A stretch of DNA of 64,000 nt from Rhodoferax koreense (GTDB taxonomy: Bacteria > Pseudomonadota > Gammaproteobacteria > Burkholderiales > Burkholderiaceae_C). Made by a program: the position numbers and the translations under genes. The stretch covers positions 4,774,001 through 4,838,000 of the forward strand of contig NZ_CP019236.1 of NCBI RefSeq assembly GCF_001955695.1, read 5' to 3'. Each line of letters starts with the position of its first letter. Position 1 is the first letter of the stretch. Shown in pieces: positions 25,984-34,556 of the stretch. Under the pieces are notes generated by a model. The model searched no databases and had not been told where the DNA came from. It saw only the letters and a list, made by a program, of their open reading frames with translations.

Positions 25984-26667
25984 TCAGGCGCCGTAGTTCA
26001 TGCGGACCAGGTCGGCCAGGTGCGCTGCCGCCATCTTGGTCATTACCCGTGTGCGGTGGATCTCGATGGTGCGAAAGCTGCAGCCCAGCTCGATCGCCAT
26101 CAGCTTGCTGGTCATGCCGGTGACCATCAGGTCATGCACTTCCCGCTCACGCGGGGTCAGGGTCTCGAGCCGTTGAGGATGGTCGTCCGGCGGGCCGCCC
26201 GCGTCCGGCGGCGATGGCAAGCCGGCCGCGCCGGTACCGAAAGCCATTTCCACGCGCTGCACCAGCTCGGCGGCGACGAAAGGCTTTTCCAGAAAGTCCA
26301 CCGCGCCGGCGCGCAGGGCTGCCACGGCGACGGGAATGTCGGACGTGCCGGACAGGAACACCACAGGCAGTTCGATGCCCCGCAGATTGAGCATCGACTG
26401 CAGTTCCAGGCCGGAGACCGCCGGCATCCGCACGTCGAGCAACAGCACAGCCGGCCGACTCAGGTCGGCATCGCCGAAAAGCGCACTGGCCGAATCGAAC
26501 ATCTCGACATGAAAGCCGGCGTTGCTCAACACCCGGTGCAGGACGAGCCGCATGACGGCGTCGTCGTCCACCACCAGAACCCGGGGCGCCGCGCCCAGTG
26601 CACGCTCACGGCAGGGGTCGGCACCGGCCCAGGATGGGAGCGCAGATGGGAGTATGGTTTTGCGCAT
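25984..26667 (-). CDS. FixJ/NarL-type response regulator
   Basis: This 227-aa regulator has a receiver domain (about 28-145; VVDDD, phospho-acceptor D78 in LLLDVRMP, K128 in EKPF) and a LuxR-type helix-turn-helix (about 168-215; LTPREREVHDLM, ELGCSFRTIEIHR). The FixJ-like linker and RTIEIHR helix place it in the FixJ/TodT/StyR group. No kinase gene is directly adjacent; the hybrid kinase at 19455 is on the same strand but far away. It sits upstream of the DUF3494 lipoprotein gene (134-bp gap) and may control it. The first 27 residues are not conserved, so the start may be further in. Confidence 0.87.
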   Translation of the reverse strand: MRKTILPSALPSWAGADPCRERALGAAPRVLVVDDDAVMRLVLHRVLSNAGFHVEMFDSASALFGDADLSRPAVLLLDVRMPAVSGLELQSMLNLRGIELPVVFLSGTSDIPVAVAALRAGAVDFLEKPFVAAELVQRVEMAFGTGAAGLPSPPDAGGPPDDHPQRLETLTPREREVHDLMVTGMTSKLMAIELGCSFRTIEIHRTRVMTKMAAAHLADLVRMNYGA

Positions 26668-26896
26668 GTTCGAGGATGCATCGTGGCACTCTGCCGGCGG
26701 CGTAGGATGGCGCGCCGCTTACACAGGGATGGAGGTGCTGAACAGCGCTTCGGCGATGGGTACGTCAGCGCCAGACGACCGAAGCTGGGGTGGACGCGGA
26801 CAACGTCGGAAATTCCCTACACGACACCCTGAATCCCACCGACACCACAGGCGTGCCAGTCGCGAAGAATTACTGTCTGGCGATGAAGGAGAGAAC

Positions 26897-27292
26897 ATGC
26901 CCGATCCAAGCAAGAGTTTGATCGATCTCGAGACCCGTTTCTGGCAGTCCATGGTCGACAACGAAACCGCCGTCGCCCTCGGTTTGCTGACCGAGCCTTC
27001 GATGATGGTGAGTGCGCATGGCGCCATGCAGTTCGACCACGCGGCCTACCGCAAGATGGCCGAGCAGGGCAAGATGGTGGTCAAGTCGTACGCGTTCAGC
27101 GACATGCAGGTACAGTTTCCCAATGAGACCACGGCCATCGTGAGCTACAAGGTCAGGCAGGGCATCGCAGAGCGAGACAAGAGCGAGGTCACCTTCCAGG
27201 AGATGGTCGACAGCTCGACCTGGGTGCAGGTTGGCTCGTCGTGGCGTTGCGCCCTGCATACCGAGGCGCCGCTGGCCTCGGCGGGGAAGTAG
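26897..27292 (+). CDS. NTF2-like (SnoaL/DUF4440) protein
   Basis: This 131-aa small cytosolic protein has an alpha+beta cone fold of the NTF2-like superfamily ([18 protein letters not shown] at the N-terminus, then beta strands [43 protein letters not shown] and [17 protein letters not shown]). Members serve as isomerases, hydratases or ligand-binding scaffolds, and no catalytic residues can be assigned. ATG 26897 has AAGGAGAGA 5-13 bases upstream. The gene stands alone, divergent from the FixJ-type regulator. Confidence 0.8.
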   Translation: MPDPSKSLIDLETRFWQSMVDNETAVALGLLTEPSMMVSAHGAMQFDHAAYRKMAEQGKMVVKSYAFSDMQVQFPNETTAIVSYKVRQGIAERDKSEVTFQEMVDSSTWVQVGSSWRCALHTEAPLASAGK

Positions 27293-27582
27293 GCGGCAGC
27301 AGGCGGGGACGGCCGCACGCCGCTTTGCGACCAACGCAAATGACGGCAGCGGATGAGCTAGCGCGTCTTTCTTCGTTGGCGACCACCGCCACGTGGCTTA
27401 AGCTGTGTGAAAGCAACGCCGCTGCTCCCACCACCGCGCGGCCTTCCTGCTGCCGCTTGTCTCCTGGCCCTCTAGGGCAGGTTCACCCCACCGGAAACAT
27501 CCGGTGGGGCTTTTTAGGGTGGCCCCGGCTCGCGCGCGCACGGGTTGCACAACTACACCCTGCTCTGGATTTCGCCCGCAAA
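27293..27582 (+). ncRNA. Intergenic stretch ending in a terminator; possible small RNA or 3' UTR
   Basis: About 290 bases with no gene. The left part has no frame with coding character, and the right part ends in the strong terminator at 27486-27515. It may be the 3' UTR of the NTF2-like gene or a separate small RNA; I could not identify a clear promoter and match no known RNA family. Confidence 0.25.
27486..27515 (+). terminator. Rho-independent terminator
   Basis: CCCCACCGGA (27486-27495) and TCCGGTGGGG (27500-27509) form a perfect 10-bp stem over the loop AACA, followed by C and five T. It lies 194 bp after the NTF2-like gene and 68 bp before the glycosylase start. Confidence 0.88.
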
Positions 27583-28155
27583 ATGCCAGCCATGCCGTGC
27601 ATCCTCCCCATCGACTTCACCGCGCCCTCGATCGACGTGGCCCGCGCACTGATCGGCATGGTGCTGCTGGTCGATGACGTGGGCGGGCGCATCGTCGAGA
27701 CCGAAGCCTACGACGCCAGCGAGCCGGCCTCGCACAGCTTCCGCGGCCCGTCGCTGCGCAACGCGAGCCTGTTCGGCCCACCCGGCCATGCCTATGTGTA
27801 CCGCTCCTACGGCATCCACTGGTGCCTCAACTTCGTCTGCGGCGAAACCGGCCATGGCGCCGGGGTGTTGATCCGTGCGCTGGAGCCCACGCGGGGCATC
27901 GAGGCCATGCGCACGCGCCGCGGGCTGGTCGACGAGCGGCTGCTGTGCTCCGGCCCGGGACGACTCGGGCAGGCCTTGGGCATCGACCGTTCGCACGACG
28001 GCCTGCCGCTGGACCGGCCGCCCTTCGAGCTGCATCCCGCGTCCGGCGCGGCCGAGGTGTCGGTGGGCGTTCGCGTCGGCATCTCGAAAGCCCGGGACAT
28101 GCCCTGGCGCTTCGGGCTGTCCGGCTCGCGGTTCGTCAGCCGGCGGTTCGTATGA
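27583..28155 (+). CDS. DNA-3-methyladenine glycosylase (AAG/MPG family)
   Basis: This 190-aa DNA repair enzyme excises alkylated and deaminated purines. AAG-family motifs are present: [18 protein letters not shown] (catalytic Glu in the ETEAY motif, about residue 39), [18 protein letters not shown] (minor-groove insertion Tyr region), [17 protein letters not shown] and [14 protein letters not shown]. Its length is typical of bacterial members. The two candidate starts are ATG 27583 and ATG 27592; the first gives two extra residues before the conserved start and neither has a strong RBS. The strong terminator just upstream isolates it from the preceding gene. Confidence 0.92.
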   Translation: MPAMPCILPIDFTAPSIDVARALIGMVLLVDDVGGRIVETEAYDASEPASHSFRGPSLRNASLFGPPGHAYVYRSYGIHWCLNFVCGETGHGAGVLIRALEPTRGIEAMRTRRGLVDERLLCSGPGRLGQALGIDRSHDGLPLDRPPFELHPASGAAEVSVGVRVGISKARDMPWRFGLSGSRFVSRRFV

Positions 28156-28405
28156 GCGCCGCACGGCCCCCAGGAAGCGCGCAGCACGAAGGTATCCAAG
28201 TGACCGAGGCTGCGCGCAGAGGGTGCATCGGCAGCGCCGAGATCCTACGCTGAAGGTATCCGCCGAATGCTGGCAGTGAATCGCGCCCACGACCGTTGAT
28301 GCCGACAACGTGGTTGGGATCAACGGCACCTCGGCTGGGTGATTCATGATCAACTGAATTCCCGCTTGGTCCGTGCAAGAGCGCACCGGCACGCGAGGCT
28401 GTCGG

Positions 28406-29206
28406 TCAATGCATGGGCCGCCCGAGCCGTCGGCTTGCCTTTGAGATGGCGTAGTTCACCAGACAATACAGCACGGCTACAACGAGGTACACCGGCACCA
28501 GGGCGTGGTAGTTGGCGATGAGCACCTTGGCGTTCTGCATCAGCTCGCCGTAGGTCACGACGTAGCCGAAAGTGGTGTCCTTGACGACGATCACCAGTTG
28601 CGCGACCAGGGCCGGCACAATGTAACGCAAGGCCTGAGGGAAGACGATCAGGAAGAAGACCTGGGCTTCGGTCAGCCCCAAGCTTCGCGCGGCATCGGTC
28701 TGCCCGCGTGGAACGGCGAGCACACCCGCGCGGTACACCTCGGCCACCACTGCAGCGGTGCTCAGGGCGATGGGCAAGGTCAACATCCAGTACGTGCTGA
28801 GCTTGATCCCCGCCGACGGAAGCACCAGAAAACACACGTAGATCAGCAGCAGCGTGGGCACGCCACGCAGGAACTCGATGACTGCGATGCTCGGATAACG
28901 CGCGAGCCGCAACGGAGACAGGCGTCCGAGCAGCAGGACCAGCCCGAGAGCCAGGGCGATCACGGCGGCCATCGCCGCCGATGCCAATGTGCCGAGCAAG
29001 CCCGAGGCCAGGAAGGCCCAGGTGGTCGGCCAGGCGAAAAATTTCCAGAGGCGCGCCTCGAACTGCCCTGCGCCATGGAACCGCATCACCACGCCCATGG
29101 CCAGCAGGAGCAGCACGGCCGCGGCAGTCATGCTCACGGCCCTGGTGGTGGTCTGGGCCTCGGGGCCCGGATCACCAAACAGGATGTCTTCCAGAGGGCG
29201 GCTCAT
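28406..29206 (-). CDS. Polar amino-acid ABC transporter permease (second)
   Basis: This 266-aa inner-membrane permease is of the HisM/GltK/GluD type. The N-terminus is extended (about 70 residues with one extra membrane helix at 24-42), then the family core follows: FLRGVPTLLLIYVCFLVLPS, VVAEVYRAGVLAVPRGQTDA and ARSLGLTEAQVFFLIVFPQA (EAA coupling loop). ATG 29206 overlaps the stop of the other permease by 4 bases (ATGA); the open frame beyond it runs through the first permease gene and is not coding. It forms a heteromeric pair with that permease. No ATPase gene follows. Confidence 0.92.
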   Translation of the reverse strand: MSRPLEDILFGDPGPEAQTTTRAVSMTAAAVLLLLAMGVVMRFHGAGQFEARLWKFFAWPTTWAFLASGLLGTLASAAMAAVIALALGLVLLLGRLSPLRLARYPSIAVIEFLRGVPTLLLIYVCFLVLPSAGIKLSTYWMLTLPIALSTAAVVAEVYRAGVLAVPRGQTDAARSLGLTEAQVFFLIVFPQALRYIVPALVAQLVIVVKDTTFGYVVTYGELMQNAKVLIANYHALVPVYLVVAVLYCLVNYAISKASRRLGRPMH

Positions 29207-29865
29207 CGCAGTATCCGCACCTTCTTTTCCAGCGTCGCACCAGCCCAGGCGATGAGCAGCCCCGTGGCCACGTACAGCGCGGCGGCTACCGCAAAGGCCG
29301 GCATGCCTGCGGCGGAGTCGTTGGCGATCTTGGCAACGAGCGCCGTAAGTTCCCGGCCCGGGAACGGCACCTGCGATGCCAGCGAGGTCGATAACATCAG
29401 CGCAATGAGCAGCGAAGTCATCGGCTGCACCACCGCGCGCAGAGCCTGCGGCAATATCACCGCGGAGATGATGCGCATCGGACGCATGCCCAGACTGAGT
29501 GCCGCTTCCACTTGGCCCCCATCGACGGTGTTGATGCCTGCACGCAGGTAGTCCGCTGTGAACGCGGAACAGACCAGGGTCAATGTCAGGATCACGCTGG
29601 GCTCGTAGTCGATCAGGACCTGGAGATCGGGCAATGCGAACACGATGAAGATCAGGAGTGCTGCGCTGGGAATGTTGCGGAAGATCTCGACGTAGCCGGT
29701 CAGGACGAAGCGCAGTGGCCGCAGCGGGAACAGCCGAAGCACCGTCACGGCCAGGCCCAGCGCGAAGCCCGCCACGAATGACACCGCCGTAAGCTTCCAT
29801 GTGAGCAAAAGGGCCTGCCCAAAGGCAGGCCCGTAGTCGGCCAGGAGCCGCGAAACACTGCCCAT
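29203..29865 (-). CDS. Polar amino-acid ABC transporter permease (first)
   Basis: This 220-aa inner-membrane permease is of the GltJ/GluC type with about five membrane helices. The family features are FALGLAVTVLRLFPL, YVEIFRNIPSAALLIFIVFA, FTADYLRAGINTVDGGQVEA and ALSLGMRPMRIISAVILPQA (EAA loop). It starts 3 bp after the solute-binding protein gene and overlaps the second permease by 4 bp. It probably imports glutamate, aspartate or a similar polar amino acid. Confidence 0.92.
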   Translation of the reverse strand: MGSVSRLLADYGPAFGQALLLTWKLTAVSFVAGFALGLAVTVLRLFPLRPLRFVLTGYVEIFRNIPSAALLIFIVFALPDLQVLIDYEPSVILTLTLVCSAFTADYLRAGINTVDGGQVEAALSLGMRPMRIISAVILPQALRAVVQPMTSLLIALMLSTSLASQVPFPGRELTALVAKIANDSAAGMPAFAVAAALYVATGLLIAWAGATLEKKVRILR

Positions 29866-29868
29866 TGG

Positions 29869-30771
29869 TCAGGGGAGCGATGGCGGCGTTGGAACGGCCG
29901 TGCTGCCGGTGCGCTGCCCAATGGACACGGTCCAAAGCTTCGCCCAGGTGCCGTCGGCTTCAATCTTCTTCAGGAAGGCATTGATGAAGGCCACGCCGTC
30001 TGAACCCTTGGGAAGGCCGACGCCATAGGGATCCTGCGCACCAAAGGGTGCGCCGGCCAGTTGCGCGTCACCCGCCCCCAGGCTCAGCGCGTTCAGCAGC
30101 AACGTGTAATCCGTCACGTAGGCTTCCACGCGCCCCTGGCGCAGTGCGTCGAGGGCTTCCTGGTGCGTCTGGAACTCCTGCACGGAAGCCTTGGGCGCGA
30201 ATTGCGCCAGGATCGCTGGCCCGGTGGATCCGGCCTGGGTGGCGGTCTTCTTGCCCGCCAGGTCGTTGTACGACTGGATCGTCTTGTTGTTCGACTTGAC
30301 CAGCACCCCAGCCTGGGAGGTATAGTAAGGACCCGCGAAGGAGATCTTCTCGGCACGGGCAGGGGTGATGGAGTAGGTGGCAATCACAACGTCCACCTGG
30401 TCGTTGATGAGTACCTGTTCGCGTGTCGACGAGGTGACCTGTGTGAACTGGTACTTGGCTCCATCGCCCAGGATGTAGCGGGTGATGAGCTGGGCCAGAC
30501 CTGCGTCGAAACCGCGGATCTTGCCATCCTTCTCGTTGAGCAACGAGAAAAGATTAGAGGTTTGGGTACTACCGAGGCGCAGGGTGCCGGCCTGCTTGAT
30601 CCTAGTGGCCCAAGTGCTCGACGCGATGGTCGCCGCGTCGGCGACGGGGCCCTGCGCGACCAGTGCGTCAAACGCCCCCGTGTTGATCGGTGTGCCCTGT
30701 GCGAAAAGCGGTGCACCACTCACGATCGCCAGTGCAGCCACGGTGGATTTCAGGATGGTTTGGATCGACAT
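29869..30771 (-). CDS. Polar amino-acid ABC transporter solute-binding protein
   Basis: This 300-aa periplasmic SBP_bac_3-family receptor has a signal peptide (TVAALAIVSGAPLFA, cleavage near residue 25). The mature protein includes GTLRLGSTQTSNLFSLLNE, GFDAGLAQLITRYIL, STREQVLINDQVDVVIATYS, TPARAEKISFAGPYYTSQAG and LAGKKTATQAGSTGPAILAQ, the ligand-cleft motifs for glutamate/aspartate-type receptors. It is first in a three-gene operon with two permeases. ATG 30771 has GAGGC upstream; the open frame to 31104 before it has no signal or homology. The missing ATPase must come from elsewhere. Confidence 0.93.
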   Translation of the reverse strand: MSIQTILKSTVAALAIVSGAPLFAQGTPINTGAFDALVAQGPVADAATIASSTWATRIKQAGTLRLGSTQTSNLFSLLNEKDGKIRGFDAGLAQLITRYILGDGAKYQFTQVTSSTREQVLINDQVDVVIATYSITPARAEKISFAGPYYTSQAGVLVKSNNKTIQSYNDLAGKKTATQAGSTGPAILAQFAPKASVQEFQTHQEALDALRQGRVEAYVTDYTLLLNALSLGAGDAQLAGAPFGAQDPYGVGLPKGSDGVAFINAFLKKIEADGTWAKLWTVSIGQRTGSTAVPTPPSLP

Positions 30772-31242
30772 GCATGCCTCTTGGATGGGGTGTGAAGTGC
30801 GCCAATATAAGGTACTTGATATAGCAGTTGGGAATATACATACTGCTTGACCGACGCGTCCGCGTTTTTTGGCGCGATGCAGATCGGCTAGACCAGGCGG
30901 ATAGAAATTGAAAAGCCCCGCACATGGCGGACTTCGCGTCCCCCTCATCGCACAGAGTTGGCTACACTCCGCCCCTCTGTGCCGATGCGTGCGCTCAATT
31001 TGGGCCGACAGGCAACGCCGGGAGTGTCGGCCTTCAGGACACAAGCCCGACACACTTCTGCCACGAATTCGCAGCCGTTTAGACGACACTGCGCCGTTGT
31101 GCAATTGAATGGCTTCGACATGAACTCCTCGAACCCACCTGGGACGCCAGAGGTGCCACTTCTCTGCGCAACCGCGACGAGCAGCTCCAGCTGGCTCCCG
31201 TCTACGCCTTCAACTTAGCGTCAATCCTTTTCCAGGGATCTC
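30772..31242. other. Divergent intergenic region
   Basis: About 470 bases between the amino-acid receptor (minus) and the EAL gene (plus). It is A+T-rich near 30800-30850 (ATATAAGG, GATATAGC, ATATACATACTG), where the minus-strand promoter probably lies. Short frames (for example ATG 31120 to 31218) have no RBS or homology. No palindrome stood out. Confidence 0.5.
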
Positions 31243-32046
31243 ATGCCCGGTATCACACCCTCAAATTTCATCGAACTGCAAGCCTCGTCACCTGCGCCGG
31301 CCTGCGATGGCTGCGCTCATGGTGAGCGTCTCGGCTTTTCTTTCAGCTTTGCCTACCAGCCCATCATCGACGCCACCACCGGCGGCATCTACGCCCACGA
31401 GGCTTTGGTGCGCGGGCCAGCCGGTGAGCCCGCGCCGACCATCCTGTCGCGTGTCAACAAGGAAAACCGGTACCGGTTCGACCAAGCGTGCCGGGTCAAG
31501 GCCATCAAAACGGCCGCCGCGCTGGCGATGCCGACAATGCTGTCCATCAACTTCATGCCGAATGCGATCTACAAGCCCGAGGTGTGCATCCGCGCCACGC
31601 TCGAGGCGGCGCGCACCCATGGCTTTGCAGTCGATCGACTCATCTTCGAGACGGTCGAAGGCGAGCGCGTCAGCGATGCGAAATGGCTCGCCGAGGTTTT
31701 GCACGAGTACCAACGCATTGGCTTCCAGACGGCCATCGACGATTTTGGTGCCGGCTTTGCAGGCCTGAACCTGCTCGCGGATTTCCAGCCTGACATCGTG
31801 AAGCTGGACATGGACTTGGTACGACATATCGATCAGAGTCCGGCCCGGCGGGCCATCGTGCGAGGCGTGGCGCGCATCTGCGAGGAACTCGGCATCAAGG
31901 TCATCGGCGAAGGCGTCGAGACCATCGAAGAAAGCGCTTGCCTGCAGGATCTTGGCATTCACCTGCTCCAGGGCTATCTGTTCAGCAAACCTTTGTTCGA
32001 GGGCTGTTTGCGAGCCGGGGAGGCTCACTGGCAGTCCCGGGCCTGA
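31243..32046 (+). CDS. EAL-domain c-di-GMP phosphodiesterase
   Basis: This 267-aa stand-alone EAL protein is expected to hydrolyse cyclic-di-GMP in the cytoplasm. The signature EALVRG starts at E53; further catalytic motifs are NFMPN, ETVEGERV, DDFGAGFAGLN, KLDMDLV, KVIGEGVE and LLQGYLFSKP. The domain fills the whole protein after a 30-residue Cys-containing N-terminus (CDGCAHGE), which could form a small metal or redox site; no other sensor domain is present. DDFGAG replaces the more common DDFGTG. The next gene is a single-domain receiver 170 bp downstream. Confidence 0.9.
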   Translation: MPGITPSNFIELQASSPAPACDGCAHGERLGFSFSFAYQPIIDATTGGIYAHEALVRGPAGEPAPTILSRVNKENRYRFDQACRVKAIKTAAALAMPTMLSINFMPNAIYKPEVCIRATLEAARTHGFAVDRLIFETVEGERVSDAKWLAEVLHEYQRIGFQTAIDDFGAGFAGLNLLADFQPDIVKLDMDLVRHIDQSPARRAIVRGVARICEELGIKVIGEGVETIEESACLQDLGIHLLQGYLFSKPLFEGCLRAGEAHWQSRA

Positions 32047-32216
32047 ACATGGTGCAACGGGGTCGTGTATCAACGGCCGTCGGCCGACGTGTGAAGAATG
32101 CACCCTTCGATCGAAGGATTCCCCGGCCAGGCTTGCTGGACCCGATGACAAAGGATTTACCCGCGCAGCGATTCAAAGTATTCGCCCTATGATGGGTCAC
32201 ACTCAGGGGCAATGGC

Positions 32217-32582
32217 ATGCGAAAACTTGTGTTTGTCAGCGACGACTACGACGGCCTCGCGGCCCTGATGGCGGAGTTCCTGAAGCGCCGCACCGATTGG
32301 GATGCCGCGGCAATGAAGGATGGTGCCGAGGTGTTGGAAGAGGCCCGCCGCCGCCGTCCGGATATCTGCATCCTGGACATCGACATGCCACGGATCGGTG
32401 GCATCCAGGCTGCCCGGGAGCTTCGCCGCATGTTCCCCGGCGACACGCCCTTGTTGGTTGGAATGTCCGGCATCGCGCCGTTGGCCACACTCTCGGGCGT
32501 TTTCGACCATGTATTCGCAAAACCCCTGGATATCGAAGAGTTGGTCAGGCGTATTGATCCAAGTCAGGACTTGATGATTTGA
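32217..32582 (+). CDS. Single-domain response regulator (receiver only)
   Basis: This 121-aa receiver domain has no output domain, similar in size to CheY. The acidic pair is D9/D10, the phospho-acceptor is D54 (CILDIDMPRIGG), the switch residue is S84 (GMSG) and the Lys is K102 (FAKPLDIEEL). All key residues are present, so it should be phosphorylated. It lies between an EAL protein and two chemotaxis transducers, so a role in motility or a relay is plausible but not shown. A terminator follows 30 bp after the stop. Confidence 0.88.
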   Translation: MRKLVFVSDDYDGLAALMAEFLKRRTDWDAAAMKDGAEVLEEARRRRPDICILDIDMPRIGGIQAARELRRMFPGDTPLLVGMSGIAPLATLSGVFDHVFAKPLDIEELVRRIDPSQDLMI

Positions 32583-32920
32583 TCTGGGTCCTTGCCACAA
32601 CGGCTGCACCACAACCCGCTTCGGCGGGTTTTATTTTGGACGCTGCACCCTGTTTCGGCGTCACCTCTCCGTACCGGTAGAGGGAAGCCATGCTGCACAG
32701 CCGTTGAAGCATTGGGTACCGCGTCATCCGGTAGGAGCGCGCCATGGCATCTCCGCAGATCAGGCGGTTGGACTGGCATTGAGAGGTGTTTATGACACAA
32801 AGTTCACAGACACGCCGCCGTGACGCAGTAGAAAATACCTATCGGTCACTTTGCGACCGAAAATTTTCAAATAAAGCCATTCGCAATAGAATTGCTGGCA
32901 ACTCAACGCCAACCAAATGA
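32583..32920. other. Intergenic region with terminator; otherwise empty
   Basis: After the terminator at 32613 about 280 bases hold no gene. The last part (32830-32920) is A+T-rich (AAAATTTTCAAATAAAG) and is the probable promoter region for the chemotaxis transducer. No known riboswitch pattern was recognised. Confidence 0.5.
32613..32637 (+). terminator. Rho-independent terminator after the receiver gene
   Basis: AACCCGC (32613-32619) and GCGGGTT (32624-32630) form a 7-bp stem closed by a stable TTCG tetraloop, followed by TTATTTT. It is placed 30 bp after the stop at 32582. Confidence 0.88.
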
Positions 32921-34303
32921 ATGCGTGTGACGCCCATCTCTGAATTGCCAACACTTCTCATCGACTCAGCCATGAACCTGCGCCAATTCCTGACAGCTTT
33001 GTTCACATTCAAACGCGCGTCGCCTCGCCGGCAACTCGAAGCCCTGTATCGCAATCAGGCTGTGATCGAATTCCTGCCCAACGGGGCGGTGGTCCACGCC
33101 AATCCGAAGTTCCTGGCGCTGATGGGTTATTCGTTGGATGAGATCAAGGGCCAACATCACCGAATCTTTGTCGATCGGCAGGAACATCATTCGCCGGACT
33201 ACGCTGCCTTTTGGAATCGGCTGCGCAGTGGCGAGGCCTTCTTGGGCCGCTGTCGACGCCTGACCGGCGACGGACGCGAGGTCTGGCTGCAGGCCAATTA
33301 CAGTCCCATCCTCGACGGAGCCGGCCGCGTCGTGCGCATCGTCAAGTACGCCATGGATATCTCGGCGCAGGTGCTGCGCGATTCGGAGATCGACAGCCAG
33401 CTGGATGCCGTGGGCCGAGCCCAGGCCGTGATCGAATTCGATCTCCAAGGCCGCATCCTCCGGGCCAACCGCAACTTCCTGGACGCCCTCGGCTATCGCG
33501 AGGAAAGCGACATCGTCGGTCAGCACCACAGCATGTTTGTTTCCGCCGAGGAACGCCAGAGTGCGGAATACCGTGCCTTCTGGCAGCATCTAGGACGAGG
33601 ACAGTTCCACCAGGGCCAGTTCGCCCGCATCGGGCGCGCCGGCAATGTCGTGTGGATCGAGGCGAACTACAGCCCCGTGCTCGACCACGCAGGGCGGCCG
33701 TTCAAGGTGGTGAAGTACGCTACCGACATCACGCAGCGCTTCGAGGCCACGCGCATGGTCCAGGGCGCCTTTGAGGAATTGCAGAGACTGGTCAAGCAGA
33801 GTGCGATCCAGGCCAGCGATGCGCATTCCCACACCCAACAGGTTGCCAGTGTGGCGAGCAAGGGAGCCGATGCTTCGGTCGCCGCGGTGGCGACCATGCA
33901 GCACATCCATCAAGACTCCAAGCGCATCTCGGAAATTGTCGGCCTCATCGATGGCATCGCCTTTCAGACCAATCTTCTGGCGCTGAACGCAGCCGTGGAA
34001 GCCGCCCGTGCGGGCGAGCAAGGCCGGGGCTTTGCGGTGGTCGCAGGTGAAGTGCGCGGCCTGGCCCGGCGCAGCGCCGACGCCGCCCGGGAAATCAAGG
34101 ACCTGATCTCGGCTTCGTCGCAGCGCGTGGCCATCGGCAACGCCAAGGTGCAGGAGTCCGGCCGCGTCATGCAGCAGATCCAGCAGTCGGCCCAGCAGGC
34201 GTCGGTGATCATGGCCGCCATCGTCGACGCGTCGCATACGCAGGAAATCCGGCTCGGTGCAGTCAACCATGCGATGGCGCAACTCGATGCAGCCGCGAGC
34301 TGA
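32921..34303 (+). CDS. Soluble PAS-PAS methyl-accepting chemotaxis protein
   Basis: This cytosolic chemoreceptor (460 aa from ATG 32921, or 443 aa from ATG 32972 at MNLRQFL) has two tandem PAS domains (about 45-155 and 165-280; each AVIEF near the start, HHRIF/HHSMF in the middle and KYAMDIS/KYATDIT at the end). A short MCP signalling domain follows (about 320-455) with the conserved hairpin tip [22 protein letters not shown]. It has no membrane segments, like BdlA. The domain stops at [10 protein letters not shown] without the NAALVEQ region or a CheR/CheB tail. The PAS pair may sense redox or a small cytoplasmic ligand. Confidence 0.88.
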   Translation: MRVTPISELPTLLIDSAMNLRQFLTALFTFKRASPRRQLEALYRNQAVIEFLPNGAVVHANPKFLALMGYSLDEIKGQHHRIFVDRQEHHSPDYAAFWNRLRSGEAFLGRCRRLTGDGREVWLQANYSPILDGAGRVVRIVKYAMDISAQVLRDSEIDSQLDAVGRAQAVIEFDLQGRILRANRNFLDALGYREESDIVGQHHSMFVSAEERQSAEYRAFWQHLGRGQFHQGQFARIGRAGNVVWIEANYSPVLDHAGRPFKVVKYATDITQRFEATRMVQGAFEELQRLVKQSAIQASDAHSHTQQVASVASKGADASVAAVATMQHIHQDSKRISEIVGLIDGIAFQTNLLALNAAVEAARAGEQGRGFAVVAGEVRGLARRSADAAREIKDLISASSQRVAIGNAKVQESGRVMQQIQQSAQQASVIMAAIVDASHTQEIRLGAVNHAMAQLDAAAS

Positions 34304-34556
34304 TTTGAGCCATGACAACGGCGAGCAATCGCCAAAGCACAAGGGCCCGATGTGAAGAACGGCGAAGGTGATGAGCAAACACGATGCCGGCATCAGATCC
34401 AAGTTTTAGCCGCCCCCAGCCAGTTCACACTTCAATCACAATTTTTCAGTCGACTTTGCCTACATTTGCTTCACCGCAGCAAAACCTTCTGACCCATCCG
34501 GATACCGAAGCCGCTGCAGCCATGCTCCAAAAGCACATCACAAAGGCTGTTCCGAA

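Noticed and set aside
28406..29935. A 509-residue permease fusion
   Set aside because: The first half is the other permease gene read in a wrong frame; the real start is the ATGA overlap at 29206.
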